Positions 9,826 through 20,010 of a DNA stretch of 64,000 nucleotides are shown here, piece by piece (position 1 is the stretch's first letter; the number at the start of each line of letters is the position of its first letter). Position numbers and translations under genes: made by a program. The notes beneath the pieces are model-generated. The model did not search any database. It was not told the DNA's origin and worked only from the letters and a program-made list of their open reading frames with translations. This DNA comes from Isochrysis galbana (lineage: Eukaryota > Haptophyta > Isochrysidales > Isochrysidaceae), in the NCBI GenBank assembly GCA_018136815.1, contig CM030938.1, positions 1-64,000 of the forward strand, read 5' to 3'.

Positions 9826-12800
9826 GAAGAACGCAGAGGGTGTATCGAGGAGAGAGACGAGGGTGCGATCCGATGGCGACAGGCGTGCGAGAGCCTCGGA
9901 GCGACAGCGAACGAAGGTAGGCGAGGCAAGCACAGCGTGCGCAAATGCGTGGGAGCCAAACCACGGGGAACCGCGCGACGATCCCGACGAGTACCACCAC
10001 TGCCCGAGGACGAACACCGCGTGCTGCGGCCGCATCATTGGACCTGCAGGGTTGGCAACAGACGGGCGGGCTGAGACGGGCAAATGGGAGACATGAGCAA
10101 TGGGGCCACTGTGCGAGGACGGTGCGAGACGAGGCGAGCGGCGCGGGGCCTGATGATCCGAGCCGGTGGTCTCGGATCCCACGGGAGCTTCGATCGCGTG
10201 CGACGTCGGTGGAGTTGAGACGGTCTGAGATTGTGATTCTGCAGCCCGCTTTCTCATCTGAGGCTTACGAAGAGGCGGGAAGGGGTGAGCATCATCATAG
10301 GCAGTGACGAGCGACTCGCAGCGGCGAAGCAATTCGGCTAGCGGCTCCCATGTGGCCGCAGCTTTCGCGTAACCACGCCACTTGACGAGATACTGCCTGG
10401 AATCACCTCGACCCTTGCGGTCAAGGAGTGAATCCACCAGATACTCATCTCTTTGGACAGGGTCTTCATCTGTGAGGGTATAGTAGGGACGGAGGTTAGT
10501 CACATGCACCTCCTCGGAGAGGAGGCGATTTTCTTGGTCGCGTAGTCGGTAGCGGCCAGCGCCAAGCGCCTCAGCAATGCGGTATGGTCCGCTGTAGTGG
10601 TAGAGGAGCTTGTTGCGGTGTCCTTGAATCTTGCGAACCACCCTGTCACCTGGAGCGAATTGAATGGGGGGAGAGTGAGTGCGTAGCGTGTCGGCTAGTG
10701 CGTCGGCTTGAGATTCTAAAGTTGCATCATAAGCTGCGGCCCACGCCGCCTTTAAACGACAATGCATTTTCCAAGCGTACGAGCGAATTTCCTGAGGTAA
10801 CTCGGGAGGTGGACCAGTGTCAGGTGGATCAGAAAGCTGTGCAGGCAGGCGAAGCTCACGGCCATAGAGCAAGGCAGCAGGCGACATGCGGGTGATGCGA
10901 TTGGCTGAAGCGCGCATGCTCATTAGAAAGAACGGAAGATGATCGACCCAATGACCGCCGCCTTCATCGGTAGCGCGAGCCATGTTGATCAAGGTCTGTT
11001 GCGCTCGTTCCACCAGGCCCACACTCTCGTGATGATGAGGTGTGCTAGGCCGCAAGTCGGTGCCGGTGCGCTCGAGGATGACCGAGGTGAGTTGGCTAGC
11101 GAGGTTGCTGCCGGAGTCCGAGCGAAGTTGCCTTGGTACTCCGTGCCGAGAAACGACGTACGACATGAAGGCGTGAAGAGCGTCGGCACTCGAGGGGTCG
11201 CCGTTGTGAGGGGCCGCCTCGATCCAACGAGTGAGCGAGTCCACGAAAACGAGGAGCTTGTCGAAGCCTCGAGAGCCCTTGATGAAGTCGTGCGTGGGAG
11301 CCATCGAGACGACGTCGCAGAAGACGATGTCGAACGGATAGGCGCCGACCTGCGGTCCCTTCGGATCTGCGAGGTGACGGAAGGGAGGCTTAGCTAAGGT
11401 GCACTCGTGACATTGGCGAACGTGCTCACAGACGTCTGCGTTCATCCCAGGCCAAAAATATCGGTCTCGTAGAAGGCGCGCCATTCGGTTGTCGCCGAGG
11501 TGGCACAGGTGGTCGTGAAAGGCTTCGAGGTAGGCACGGCGCATCGTCTTCGGCACGTAGAGGCAAAGCTTCTCGCCATCCCTCGTTGGCACTCGTCGGT
11601 AGAGTAGTCCAGATCGCAACAGGCATCGCGAAGATTCGCGGCTGAGCCAGCGCAAGCGGCGGTGATCGAGGTCGGGGTTGTGAGGAGACGAGGAGAGAAA
11701 GCGGATGAGGTCGTGGCAGTCGGGGTCCTCGGCTTGTGCCTCTTTGAGCGCCTCGGCGTTGGGTGTACCGACGTCGAGGTAGGAGAGGTTGATAGAATCC
11801 CTGGTCGTAGAGGACAACCTGGACGACCGTTCGTCGGCTTGCAGACTGGATGCCGTTGTGGTACGAGAACGAGAGGCGGCGACGGCTGGCGGCTGACCAT
11901 CCAATGCCGTGGTGGAGCGAGAGTTAGGGACGACGGCGGCTAGCAGCTGCCCACCCCCCTGCTTAGGAGCGGACGTCTCCGACGTCTCGTCGTCTGCCGC
12001 CACCAAGCGCGACACACCATCCGCGTCTTTGTGATTAGCACCAGGTTTGTGTTCGACGGTAAAGCGATACTCCGACAACTTGAGCGCCCATCGCATCAGG
12101 CGCGACGCCGGCCCACCCTGGACGGTGTCCTTCATGGTGTGCAACCAACGGAGAGCTTGGTGATCGATGACGAGGCGGAAGTGCCGGCCCCAAAGGTACG
12201 GTCGCCAAGTGCGAATGCTTTCCAGGGCAGCAAGAAGCTCCACTTCGGTGGTGGTCCAATGACGCTCCGCGGCGGTGAGGCGGCGACCGTAATACGCGAC
12301 GACATGCTCGTGCCCGTGGTCGTCAATTTGCGACAGGACTCCGCCGATACCCAGAGTACTGGCCGCGTCCGTCTTGACGATGAACTCCTTGTCGTGACGA
12401 GGCGCAGCCAACACTGGAGCAGACGTGATGAGATCGATGAGGCAGCGGATCGCGGTCTGGCACTCAGGTGACTGAGAGACGGTGGCCACATCGACACCCG
12501 TACGCGTGAGGTTGGTGAGAGGGGCCGCGACGTGCGCGAAGCCCTTGATGAACCGACGGTAGTACGAGCAAAGACCGAGAAACGAGCGGACTTTTTCGAG
12601 CGAGTTGATGTGACGCGGATCGATCGAGCGTACCGCCTCGACTTTCTTGGGGTCCATCTCGAGACCACGACGAGAAACGACGTGCCCGAGGTACTCGCCC
12701 TTGATAGCGAACAAGATGCACTTGGAGGCCTTACATGAGAGACCGGCCCATCGGAGCCGTTCGAGGACGAGGTCGAGACGATGGAGCATCTGCTCGAAGG

Positions 12801-14292
12801 AGGCGTCGATGCGTTCCTCAAGAGTGCTGCCTGTACTTGTCGACCAAATCCCGATGTCGTCCAGGTACGGCATGCAAATCTCCCACGCGAGGCCCTGGAG
12901 CACCGCGTCCATGAGACGACACATGTAGGACGGGCCGGACTGGACGCCGAACGGGAGGTAGTTGAACTCGTACTTCTGGCGGTGGGTACAGAACGCCGTG
13001 ATGGGTTTGTCCTCCTCCTTGATAGGCAGACACCAGAAACCGGAGGCGAGATCGAGCAAGCAGAGAAACAAAGAATCTCGAGAGCCTTGGCCTCGAGATA
13101 AACGATCGATCGCTTCGACGGTGAGCGGTAGAGGGCTGTCCGAGATACGAAGCTTCGAGTTCGTGTCCCGATAGTCGACGCAGAAGCGAACGGATCCATC
13201 TTTCTTACCGACGAGAACAACCCGCGAAGCCCATGGCGAATTGGACTTACGAATGATGCCCGCCGCCTCCATCTCAGCGACGTGCTTGTCGACGATGGCG
13301 CGGCCCTCGTCACCCATCTTGGACGGAGCGTGTCGGTGGGCTGTAGCGCCGGGGAGGAGAGGCAGCTCGACCTCCATCACGTGCGTGTGCCGAGGGTTCT
13401 TCGGGTCGAGGGCGAACGCGTCGATATGCCGTGCCAGCAGGCAGCGTACGCGCTGCTTCTGGGACGGCGACAATTGCTTGTCGGGGTCAATGGTGATAGC
13501 GTCGAGGAGCGCGCGCTGTGCCTCGGTGAGCGAGGACTCGGGGTCGTCTCCATCACCGGCGGCTGTCGACCGTGCCTCGTGCAACTTGTACTCGATGCGA
13601 GCTGACGCCACCGGCGAGTACGCAGGAAGAGTTACAGGTCGTGGCGCCAAGTTCCAAACGGTGATCAACACCTCTCCCTCCGGAGTTGGAGTTTCGACGC
13701 TAGTTGCGACCGTTGGAGGAGAATCGAGGCCATCACGAGGCGGTAGACGGTCGACGAGGATGGCGGAGTCGGAGTAGTTCTCGATGACCTCTAGAGGTAG
13801 GCGAACAGAGAACGTCCCCTTCGATCGCGCGGGGATGGTGATGGGCTGCCTGGTGTACAGAGCAAACTCTTTCAACGAGGCAGCCGACGGGGATCCCTTT
13901 GCGAAAAGCGGCTCGACATCGACAGCGGCGAACGAGGGAGAAGGAGACGAAGGAGGACTGCGAGTGAAGTCGAAACGAGGGGGCGGCTCGAGCTCGGGAT
14001 CGAGGGGCGGCAATGGAATCGAAGACGGCATCGCCGGCGGCGACTCGCCGTGAGCCTGGCAGGATGAGAGATCGTCCGCGATGGGGACGAGCGGCGAGTC
14101 ATCCGCCTGAGGCGAGTCGGCGGAGATCATAGCGACTAGCGGTGCCGAAGAGATACGAGGGCGAGTAGATACGAGGGATGGAACGCGACGATTGTTGACC
14201 ACAAGGGTCAAGCGGCCATCACGTTTCGCATCAGGCGACAGTTCGATACAGGCGGCGTATGCTTCCAGGAAATCGTTTCCCAGGAGAAGCAT
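9823..14292 (-). CDS. pol: Ty3/gypsy Pol (chromovirus)
   Basis: About 1489 residues. It opens in the last protease strand (MLLLGNDFL). Reverse transcriptase follows at about 290-540, with the catalytic YLDD near 475. RNase H is at about 630-760 (FIVKTDAAST, AAERHWTTTE). Integrase at about 900-1140 has an HHCC zinc module (HDHLCHLGDNR, then CHEC) and a DDE core (FCDVVSMAPTH, LRSDSGSNLA, VGLVERAQQT). A chromodomain lies at about 1275-1330 (QYLVKWRGYAKAAATWEPL), which in this family is thought to steer insertion to marked chromatin. There is no methyltransferase domain between gag and protease, unlike the second Ty3/gypsy element in the window. Confidence 0.93.
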   Translation of the reverse strand: MLLLGNDFLEAYAACIELSPDAKRDGRLTLVVNNRRVPSLVSTRPRISSAPLVAMISADSPQADDSPLVPIADDLSSCQAHGESPPAMPSSIPLPPLDPELEPPPRFDFTRSPPSSPSPSFAAVDVEPLFAKGSPSAASLKEFALYTRQPITIPARSKGTFSVRLPLEVIENYSDSAILVDRLPPRDGLDSPPTVATSVETPTPEGEVLITVWNLAPRPVTLPAYSPVASARIEYKLHEARSTAAGDGDDPESSLTEAQRALLDAITIDPDKQLSPSQKQRVRCLLARHIDAFALDPKNPRHTHVMEVELPLLPGATAHRHAPSKMGDEGRAIVDKHVAEMEAAGIIRKSNSPWASRVVLVGKKDGSVRFCVDYRDTNSKLRISDSPLPLTVEAIDRLSRGQGSRDSLFLCLLDLASGFWCLPIKEEDKPITAFCTHRQKYEFNYLPFGVQSGPSYMCRLMDAVLQGLAWEICMPYLDDIGIWSTSTGSTLEERIDASFEQMLHRLDLVLERLRWAGLSCKASKCILFAIKGEYLGHVVSRRGLEMDPKKVEAVRSIDPRHINSLEKVRSFLGLCSYYRRFIKGFAHVAAPLTNLTRTGVDVATVSQSPECQTAIRCLIDLITSAPVLAAPRHDKEFIVKTDAASTLGIGGVLSQIDDHGHEHVVAYYGRRLTAAERHWTTTEVELLAALESIRTWRPYLWGRHFRLVIDHQALRWLHTMKDTVQGGPASRLMRWALKLSEYRFTVEHKPGANHKDADGVSRLVAADDETSETSAPKQGGGQLLAAVVPNSRSTTALDGQPPAVAASRSRTTTASSLQADERSSRLSSTTRDSINLSYLDVGTPNAEALKEAQAEDPDCHDLIRFLSSSPHNPDLDHRRLRWLSRESSRCLLRSGLLYRRVPTRDGEKLCLYVPKTMRRAYLEAFHDHLCHLGDNRMARLLRDRYFWPGMNADVCEHVRQCHECTLAKPPFRHLADPKGPQVGAYPFDIVFCDVVSMAPTHDFIKGSRGFDKLLVFVDSLTRWIEAAPHNGDPSSADALHAFMSYVVSRHGVPRQLRSDSGSNLASQLTSVILERTGTDLRPSTPHHHESVGLVERAQQTLINMARATDEGGGHWVDHLPFFLMSMRASANRITRMSPAALLYGRELRLPAQLSDPPDTGPPPELPQEIRSYAWKMHCRLKAAWAAAYDATLESQADALADTLRTHSPPIQFAPGDRVVRKIQGHRNKLLYHYSGPYRIAEALGAGRYRLRDQENRLLSEEVHVTNLRPYYTLTDEDPVQRDEYLVDSLLDRKGRGDSRQYLVKWRGYAKAAATWEPLAELLRRCESLVTAYDDAHPFPPLRKPQMRKRAAESQSQTVSTPPTSHAIEAPVGSETTGSDHQAPRRSPRLAPSSHSGPIAHVSHLPVSARPSVANPAGPMMRPQHAVFVLGQWWYSSGSSRGSPWFGSHAFAHAVLASPTFVRCRSEALARLSPSDRTLVSLLDTPSAFF

Positions 14293-14460
14293 AGGCGCGC
14301 CGGACGGCGAGCTCGTAGATCGGAGAGGCGAAACGTTAGAGGTACGAAATGAAACGCGAAAGGGAATGACAGAAGTATCGAGAGGCGAGAGGGGTGGCGG
14401 TCCAGGCCGCCGAGGAATTGAGAAGTCAACGAAGCATATGGCGGCGGCCTCGCCTATTCC

Positions 14461-17400
14461 CTAACGGCGGTTGCGGCCGAGGACGACGAGACGACGAAGG
14501 TAGGCGCGGTGGGCGTCGGGGATCTCCGGCTCGCCCTCGCAAAGGAAGCGAATGAACGGCTGGCAGTAGTACGGCGAATGGGCGCCATCGCCTGTCCCAT
14601 ATCGCCAATTATCGGGATGGTCGGGACGAGCCGTATCGTGATCGGGAGGAGCGGGGCGGAAGGCGCAATAGGCACAGCCGGTGGCTGTGGTCCATACACC
14701 GCCCTCAGACGTAGGGCGCTGCGTGCGAGGCACCTTCATAGATGCGTCGGTCGGACGGGCCCTAGCGAATGAAGCAGCCAAATCAGCGTGCCCACAATAG
14801 CGTGACATCGGGTCGAAATCTACCTTAGCATTACGCCACGACTCCAAATCCCATTTGGCTCCCTCGGGATGGCCGAGGTTGTCCGCAGGCGGCGCGCAGC
14901 GGCGGCTCTTTTGCGGGGGCGGTGCGTCGAGAGGTGGGAGTCCACCCTCCAACTTGGGAGGCGGCTCCCTGGTGTGGTCGGTGCGTCCCTGGTGGGACCG
15001 ATCTCCATTGCGATTATTTCGAGTATCGGAGCCGCGGCCGCTTCCTGAGGTAGCGGCCGAGGGTTTGTCGCTTTTGTCCGGAGCCGGCTTCGACGAACCC
15101 AGGCGATCCTTGACCATCCGGACGACGTCGTCGATGTGGGCGATTGTGAGCGGACCGTCCATCTGCTTGCTGCTCCGCGAAGCCTCAGCACGTGCCTGCT
15201 CCGCTGGAGCCAGCACCATGCGCGCGATCGAGATGCAAGAGAGCGAGTGATGCGGCGCGTCTCCTGCGGCGACCGCCTCTATGCCTCGCTTCCACGCTTT
15301 GAGGAACTCGAACGAGTTCTCCGCTCCCCGTGCGCGGTCGCTTTCGTCGGCTTTGACGCAGGCGTCGAATCGCTCGTTGATCTCATGCGTGAAGGCAGGA
15401 AACTTGAAGACGTTAGCGGCCGTCACCGTCGGATCGTTCATCTTGCGAACAAAGGCGTCGGTCACTCGAGTGGCAAGAGTCACTAAGTCCTCGCCCTCCG
15501 AGCGCGTGGTGCAACGGTCCCATTCCGCGGACGCAGTCTCTTTGGCGAAACCTTTTGCCCCGGCGGCGAATGATTGGTCGCACTTTGCGATCAGCACGTC
15601 GGCATGCAAGCACGGGTTAGCGCAGAGGACCAAGTCCCTGACCGCATCAAGGACATAGGCCATGATGCGGGGATGGCCCTTTTTCGGATCGCGAGCGGCG
15701 AGGAGAAGGCCATTGAGGGCGTCCTGCCAGTCCACGCCCGAGGTGAGTGAGCCCTCGAGTGCGCGGATCAGTTGCATGCGGAATCCATCCCAGGAAGCTG
15801 CCGCCTTATTCGGATCGGTAGAGCGTAGGTCGGCGGGGAAGCGCAGCGACTGGAGGCTCTCGAGGCTAGACTTAGCATCGCGAGTGCCGCCCTTAGTGCG
15901 GACGAACGTACGAGCGCGCACCCATTTCGTGAGAGTGCGAGTCGTGTAAATGATGCGAGCATGCCAGGACTCACCAGATGGGACCTCACGGGCCGCCATC
16001 ACCTGGTATTCGAGTGGGGCACTAGCGGAGTCGGAGTAGGCCTTGCCGTGGCGCCCATAGTGCCGTAGCCATTGTTCAAGAATGTCCGGCTCATCAGACA
16101 GGGCTGGGTCCGCGGGAGGAGCGGCGTGGCGCTTAGCGTGACGTCGACTCTCCCGGTTACTATGCTGGCCTGACTTGGACTTAGAAGCGTGGGGGCGGAG
16201 AGATCGGCGAGAGTTAGAATGTAAACCTTCGGGGACCATCATAGACGGCCGTCCCTCCTTAGTATGATAACCTTTGCCTGAGGTAGCATAGTGGCTACCC
16301 TTGGCGCGGCGAGGCTTGCGGCGCGAGTCCGTAGATTCGGATGATCCGTCGGAATCCGAATCGCTGGTCGACGAGTAGTTAGATGAACGCGAGCCGGAGA
16401 CCGGGGACGAAGACGAGGAAGACGAAGAAGTAGGAGAACTGTAGCGGCGGCGGCGGCGGTTCTTCTTGTCCTTCCGAGTCTTCTTAGATTTCGATGAGGA
16501 GCGAGGGAGCGGCGGTGGCGGAGGCAAAACAGTTTCGCCGCCATCATCGGATGGAGGTGGAGGCGGGCTAGCTGCCTGGACTGGAGTAGGAGGGAGTCGG
16601 CTTCGCTCGATCGCGCTGGTGACCGCAGCGAGTTGCTGAGAGAACTGTGCGGCCATGGCCTGCATCAGCTCAATATAGCGCAGCTCTACGGGGTTGACCC
16701 CCGGTGAAGCCGAAGAGGTTGGCGGCGGGACCGTAGCAGACGGTGGAGAAGGAGAAGGAGAGAGATGAAGAAGGGAGTCGGGCAGTAGGCCCGGGGCCTC
16801 TCCACAACGAGACGGCTGACTTGGGGCGGCCGAGGCGACCGAGAGGCGTTCGAGCGAAGGATGGTAGGGCTCGTAGGCGGCCTCCGAGTCCGATGGTAAG
16901 GGTGGTGGTGCCTCGAGGCATGCGCGAGGAGAGGGGAGGAATCCTTCCAGAGGATTATCCTCACCCTGGTGAGACTCGGGCTTGGACCTGTATCCGACGG
17001 ACTCCGGCGGTGAAGGCGGAGATGATGGCGGAGGCACCGCAGAGAGATCAGGAGGAGAGGCGAGGGAGGGCATCACCTCCCCCTGTGAAGGTGGTGGTGG
17101 ATGACCGTCCGGAGAGGAGAAAGGGGGCAGGGCAGGCATGATGCCCGACTCTGCAGAGGTGGGGGTGACCCCCATTGAGACGTCCAGCGCGGGACGCACC
17201 GGGAAGGATTCTACACCTGACGAATTGGAGTGGCCCATAGGGCCTGAGGGCAATGAGGAAGGGGCAAAGCCGGCGGCAGGCGCGGCGAGGGAGGCCACTT
17301 CAGAGGTGCTGACGGGCTGAAGCCCGTCAGCAGAGGAAGGCGGGCAGGCGGGCTTGAGCGAGGGCGAGGACGGCGGCGAAAGCGACATGGAACGAGCGGC

Positions 17401-17616
17401 GAAAGGCGAGGGTGAGTGAGAGGAGGGCTGTGGTGGCAGGGGCTGGCGAGGCGAGGAGGGATTGTAGGGTCTGAGTGTTACGAGAGCGAGAGCGACGAGA
17501 GCGAGAGCGACGACGGATGACGACTGGCGACAGGCCGACGGACAAAGACACCCAGGAAAACACCCCGACTCTCGCCCCACGACTTTCTCACATAACTCGA
17601 CTGAAATCAAACCCAA
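14461..17616 (-). CDS. gag: Ty3/gypsy Gag
   Basis: About 1051 residues. The N-terminal 400 or so are Pro/Ser-rich and disordered, with an RS/KR-rich stretch. A helical Gag core follows, similar to the Gag at 52-54 kb (shared W-D-F/R-x(5)-AL blocks, FAKETASAEWDR against FAKDSASMEWDR). The C-terminus has no CCHC knuckle but the module GCAYCAFRP ... YGTGDGAH ... CQPFIRFLCEG, shared with the other Gag. The true start is uncertain because the first 130 codons lie in the direct repeat; a start near 17187 is an alternative. Pol follows in the same frame after the terminator. Confidence 0.8.
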   Translation of the reverse strand: MGLISVELCEKVVGRESGCFPGCLCPSACRQSSSVVALALVALALVTLRPYNPSSPRQPLPPQPSSHSPSPFAARSMSLSPPSSPSLKPACPPSSADGLQPVSTSEVASLAAPAAGFAPSSLPSGPMGHSNSSGVESFPVRPALDVSMGVTPTSAESGIMPALPPFSSPDGHPPPPSQGEVMPSLASPPDLSAVPPPSSPPSPPESVGYRSKPESHQGEDNPLEGFLPSPRACLEAPPPLPSDSEAAYEPYHPSLERLSVASAAPSQPSRCGEAPGLLPDSLLHLSPSPSPPSATVPPPTSSASPGVNPVELRYIELMQAMAAQFSQQLAAVTSAIERSRLPPTPVQAASPPPPPSDDGGETVLPPPPPLPRSSSKSKKTRKDKKNRRRRRYSSPTSSSSSSSSPVSGSRSSNYSSTSDSDSDGSSESTDSRRKPRRAKGSHYATSGKGYHTKEGRPSMMVPEGLHSNSRRSLRPHASKSKSGQHSNRESRRHAKRHAAPPADPALSDEPDILEQWLRHYGRHGKAYSDSASAPLEYQVMAAREVPSGESWHARIIYTTRTLTKWVRARTFVRTKGGTRDAKSSLESLQSLRFPADLRSTDPNKAAASWDGFRMQLIRALEGSLTSGVDWQDALNGLLLAARDPKKGHPRIMAYVLDAVRDLVLCANPCLHADVLIAKCDQSFAAGAKGFAKETASAEWDRCTTRSEGEDLVTLATRVTDAFVRKMNDPTVTAANVFKFPAFTHEINERFDACVKADESDRARGAENSFEFLKAWKRGIEAVAAGDAPHHSLSCISIARMVLAPAEQARAEASRSSKQMDGPLTIAHIDDVVRMVKDRLGSSKPAPDKSDKPSAATSGSGRGSDTRNNRNGDRSHQGRTDHTREPPPKLEGGLPPLDAPPPQKSRRCAPPADNLGHPEGAKWDLESWRNAKVDFDPMSRYCGHADLAASFARARPTDASMKVPRTQRPTSEGGVWTTATGCAYCAFRPAPPDHDTARPDHPDNWRYGTGDGAHSPYYCQPFIRFLCEGEPEIPDAHRAYLRRLVVLGRNRR

Positions 17617-17663
17617 ACACTCCGATCAGACAACGACGGACGACGATCAAAGGGCGATCTGTC
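17218..17663. repeat. 446-bp direct repeat, copy B
   Basis: Partner of 7985-8430; runs into the assembly gap. Confidence 0.85.
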
Positions 17664-17763
17664 NNNNNNNNNNNNNNNNNNNNNNNNNNNNNNNNNNNNN
17701 NNNNNNNNNNNNNNNNNNNNNNNNNNNNNNNNNNNNNNNNNNNNNNNNNNNNNNNNNNNNNNN
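17664..17763. other. assembly gap (100 N)
   Basis: Fixed-length N run. The 5' end of the Ty3/gypsy element probably falls in the missing sequence. Confidence 1.
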
Positions 17764-18522
17764 AATAGAAACGCGGCAGCCTCATGTGGCAAGCCCAACG
17801 ACCAAAAGTTTGAAGGATTGCGAATGGGGTCCTTGAAGCGAGCCAAGCGCCCGCCAGCGCGGCCAGCGGCCAGCGGAGTTCCTAAAATATAAGTGGCTCA
17901 GACGTCACTTTTCTCAGAAGGAGCGAATACGCGACTATCTTGCAAGCATGAAAGGGCTCTGGCGGAAACTAGCCGACAAAATAGAAAAGAAAAGAAAACC
18001 ACCATATACGCACCGATCACAATAAACAACCTCCTTCCACCCCACTGCCTCTCCTCCGCCCGCCACCGTCCACCCTTACCCACCGCCGGCCTATCCTCCC
18101 ACCGCCGAGTGCCGTCGCTCGCCGCCGCCGTGGGCGCACTACCTCTTCCTTCTCCAGTCCGCGCAGCCTCTCCCATCCCTCCAACCACACCACCGCCAAC
18201 GACAGCGCGCCGCCGCCTCGCAAATGTCGACAGCTCCACCGCCTCCGGCGCCGCCGCCCCCCTCCTTCCTCCCCCTGCCCCGGCTCACTCGAACCTCGTA
18301 TCGGCGTCCCGCTCGAAGGTCCGACCTCATCGGGACCGACAACCTCGCCAACATGCGCGTCGGTTCGCTGCGCTCCGCCCCTTCCCGCGCGCGCCACTTC
18401 ATGCGCCGTTACCAAGGTCGTTTGCCTTCATTTGGTACCCCTCGTTTCCAAATACGCGATGCGCCGGCACAAAAAAATCGTCTAGTATTTAAGCAAAGGC
18501 ACCCACCTCACAGTGCTCAACC
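17764..18522. other. no confident gene
   Basis: GC-rich with low-complexity proline/alanine/serine frames on both strands (17893-18492 on plus) and nothing recognisable. A TATA-like tatttaa at about 18486 precedes the ATG at 18523 by some 35 bases. Confidence 0.4.
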
Positions 18523-19320
18523 ATGTCTACAAATGGGCAGGAAGTGGTCGCCCGGCTCCTCGTGGCAGAGCGGGCGGCCGTCGCCCAGGTGGCCGCGGTG
18601 GAGGTCTATCTTAGGAAGGCGTCGTGCAGGTGGGGCGCGATCTCCATCGCGTCGATGTGGTTGACTCCCCCGTGGATGGTTTCGGCGTTGCCGCGCTCGG
18701 GGCGCGTCTGCAGGCCCGTGAAGACGCGCGCCATGTCGATGATGTCGTCGTTGGTCTCGACGCGGCGGCGGACGACCCGAGCCTATTCGACTACTCCGAG
18801 TTCGGGTGGGCGTCGGGCGACGCGCGCGACGACGACGGGACGAAGCCAGCGGCGCCCGCGTGCTGCCCCCGCGCGCACGATGGACCGCGTGCTCGATCTC
18901 GAGCTGCCGCGCGGCACGTGGGACGAGGCGGCGCGCGCCTTCGTGTGGGACGGCGGCGCGATGACGCGGGTGCGCGTGCTGAACCGCGCGCGCCCGACCG
19001 CCTGCCTCAGCTGCAAGGCGCGCGAGGCGCGCGAGTGCCCCGCGGGGACGCTCCTGGTCGGGTGCGGCTTCGCGTGGTCGGGCTTCTGCGCGAGCTGCTA
19101 CCAGAGCGAGGCGGAGCCCTGCGGTAACTGCCAGTCGACGCGGCTGCGCGCGTTGCTGCCCGATGGGCGCTTCTGGACCGACGCGGTGCCCGCCCCCGCC
19201 CCCGACGCGGCGAGCCTGGCGGCGCGCGTACCTAACACGAATATTCAGTCCGCGCGACCCCCCTCCCCCGGTTCTCCATGGAAGGCAGCGGGGGAGGGGA
19301 AAGGGGAAGTGGTAGGATAG
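18523..19320 (+). CDS. hypothetical protein with a Cys-rich zinc-ribbon-like segment
   Basis: Open for 265 codons. The credible part is from about residue 120 (MDRVLDLELPRGTWDEAARA), with cysteine pairs CLSC, a CPAG step, FCASC and CGNC spaced like zinc ligands. Residues 30-110 are Arg/Thr-rich and may be the wrong frame: an overlapping frame from 18624 (MQVGRDLHRVDVVDSP) is acidic and looks more protein-like. The first 32 codons (MSTNGQEVVARLLVAERAAV) are also plausible, so a short intron or a shift near 18615 is possible. Function not recognised. Confidence 0.45.
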   Translation: MSTNGQEVVARLLVAERAAVAQVAAVEVYLRKASCRWGAISIASMWLTPPWMVSALPRSGRVCRPVKTRAMSMMSSLVSTRRRTTRAYSTTPSSGGRRATRATTTGRSQRRPRAAPARTMDRVLDLELPRGTWDEAARAFVWDGGAMTRVRVLNRARPTACLSCKAREARECPAGTLLVGCGFAWSGFCASCYQSEAEPCGNCQSTRLRALLPDGRFWTDAVPAPAPDAASLAARVPNTNIQSARPPSPGSPWKAAGEGKGEVVG

Positions 19321-20010
19321 GGTGGTGGAGTAAGGAGTAGCAAAAGCGCACTCTGCACTCTGCCTCTGCCCACGCCGTGCAAGTAGCGGTTAGTTTTTAA
19401 GATTTTTCTACACGAATGTTCATGCCTACAGCCTTCTAGATAGGCCAGGAATACAACACCCTTAGGGCAGGCCATAAGCCAGCCTACCCGCGAGCAATTC
19501 TCCGCAGGCAATAATGAGTAATGAGCGACGGCGCGCCCATGGAGCACCTTCCTTCTTCTTCCTTACTTTGACAAGGCTCTCCCAGGCGAGCTTGCGCCGC
19601 TACCTCCGCTCCTCCACCTGTTGCCAGCCTCTCACTCCGCCCGTTTACTAACGTAATTGGGGCGAGCTTATCGATGAATCCCCTATTCGAGGACTAGGTA
19701 GGTGTCAGTTAGCGCCCAGATCCAGATAGCATTCAACTTGCTTTTTTTGTCTTCCCGTTCCCGTGGCGAAGCGCGTAGAAGCAGAAGTGGGCAGATGTAT
19801 CCTCTCCAATCAGACTACACAAAGACGTGAAACCCTATCACTATCGCCAATACGGATGATGGCGAAACGGCATTCGAGCTACCTAGATATTTCGTTGGAG
19901 AAACGTGAAATGCTAGCAGAAATGAGCAAGCCACTCGATAATCTCGAGCGGCGAGTAGTGTTGCACGGGTGGCTCACAATTCCACGTCGACGCAAGCGTT
20001 TGTCTTGTCC
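19321..20010. other. no gene seen
   Basis: 3' flank of two converging genes. The small plus-strand frame from 19763 resembles nothing I know and overlaps the last exon of the minus-strand gene. Confidence 0.4.

Larger units (their letters stand above)
7985..17663 (-). mobile_element. Ty3/gypsy LTR retrotransposon, chromovirus-like
   Basis: Order on the minus strand is gag (17616-14461), then pol (14292-9823) with the end of protease, reverse transcriptase, RNase H, integrase and a C-terminal chromodomain. Gag and pol share one frame and are separated by a terminator, consistent with read-through expression. A near-identical 446-bp direct repeat bounds the element (7985-8430, 17218-17663). 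Alternatively the LTR may be 8465-9813 (starting TGTCACGCCCC on the minus strand), with copy A the start of a second, tandem copy. The coding part looks largely whole; the near-identity of the repeats implies a young insertion. The upper end is lost in the N run at 17664. Confidence 0.85.

Noticed and set aside
17893-18492. 199-codon plus-strand frame after the first gap
   Set aside because: Pro/Ala/Ser low complexity with equally open minus-strand frames; no conserved feature.
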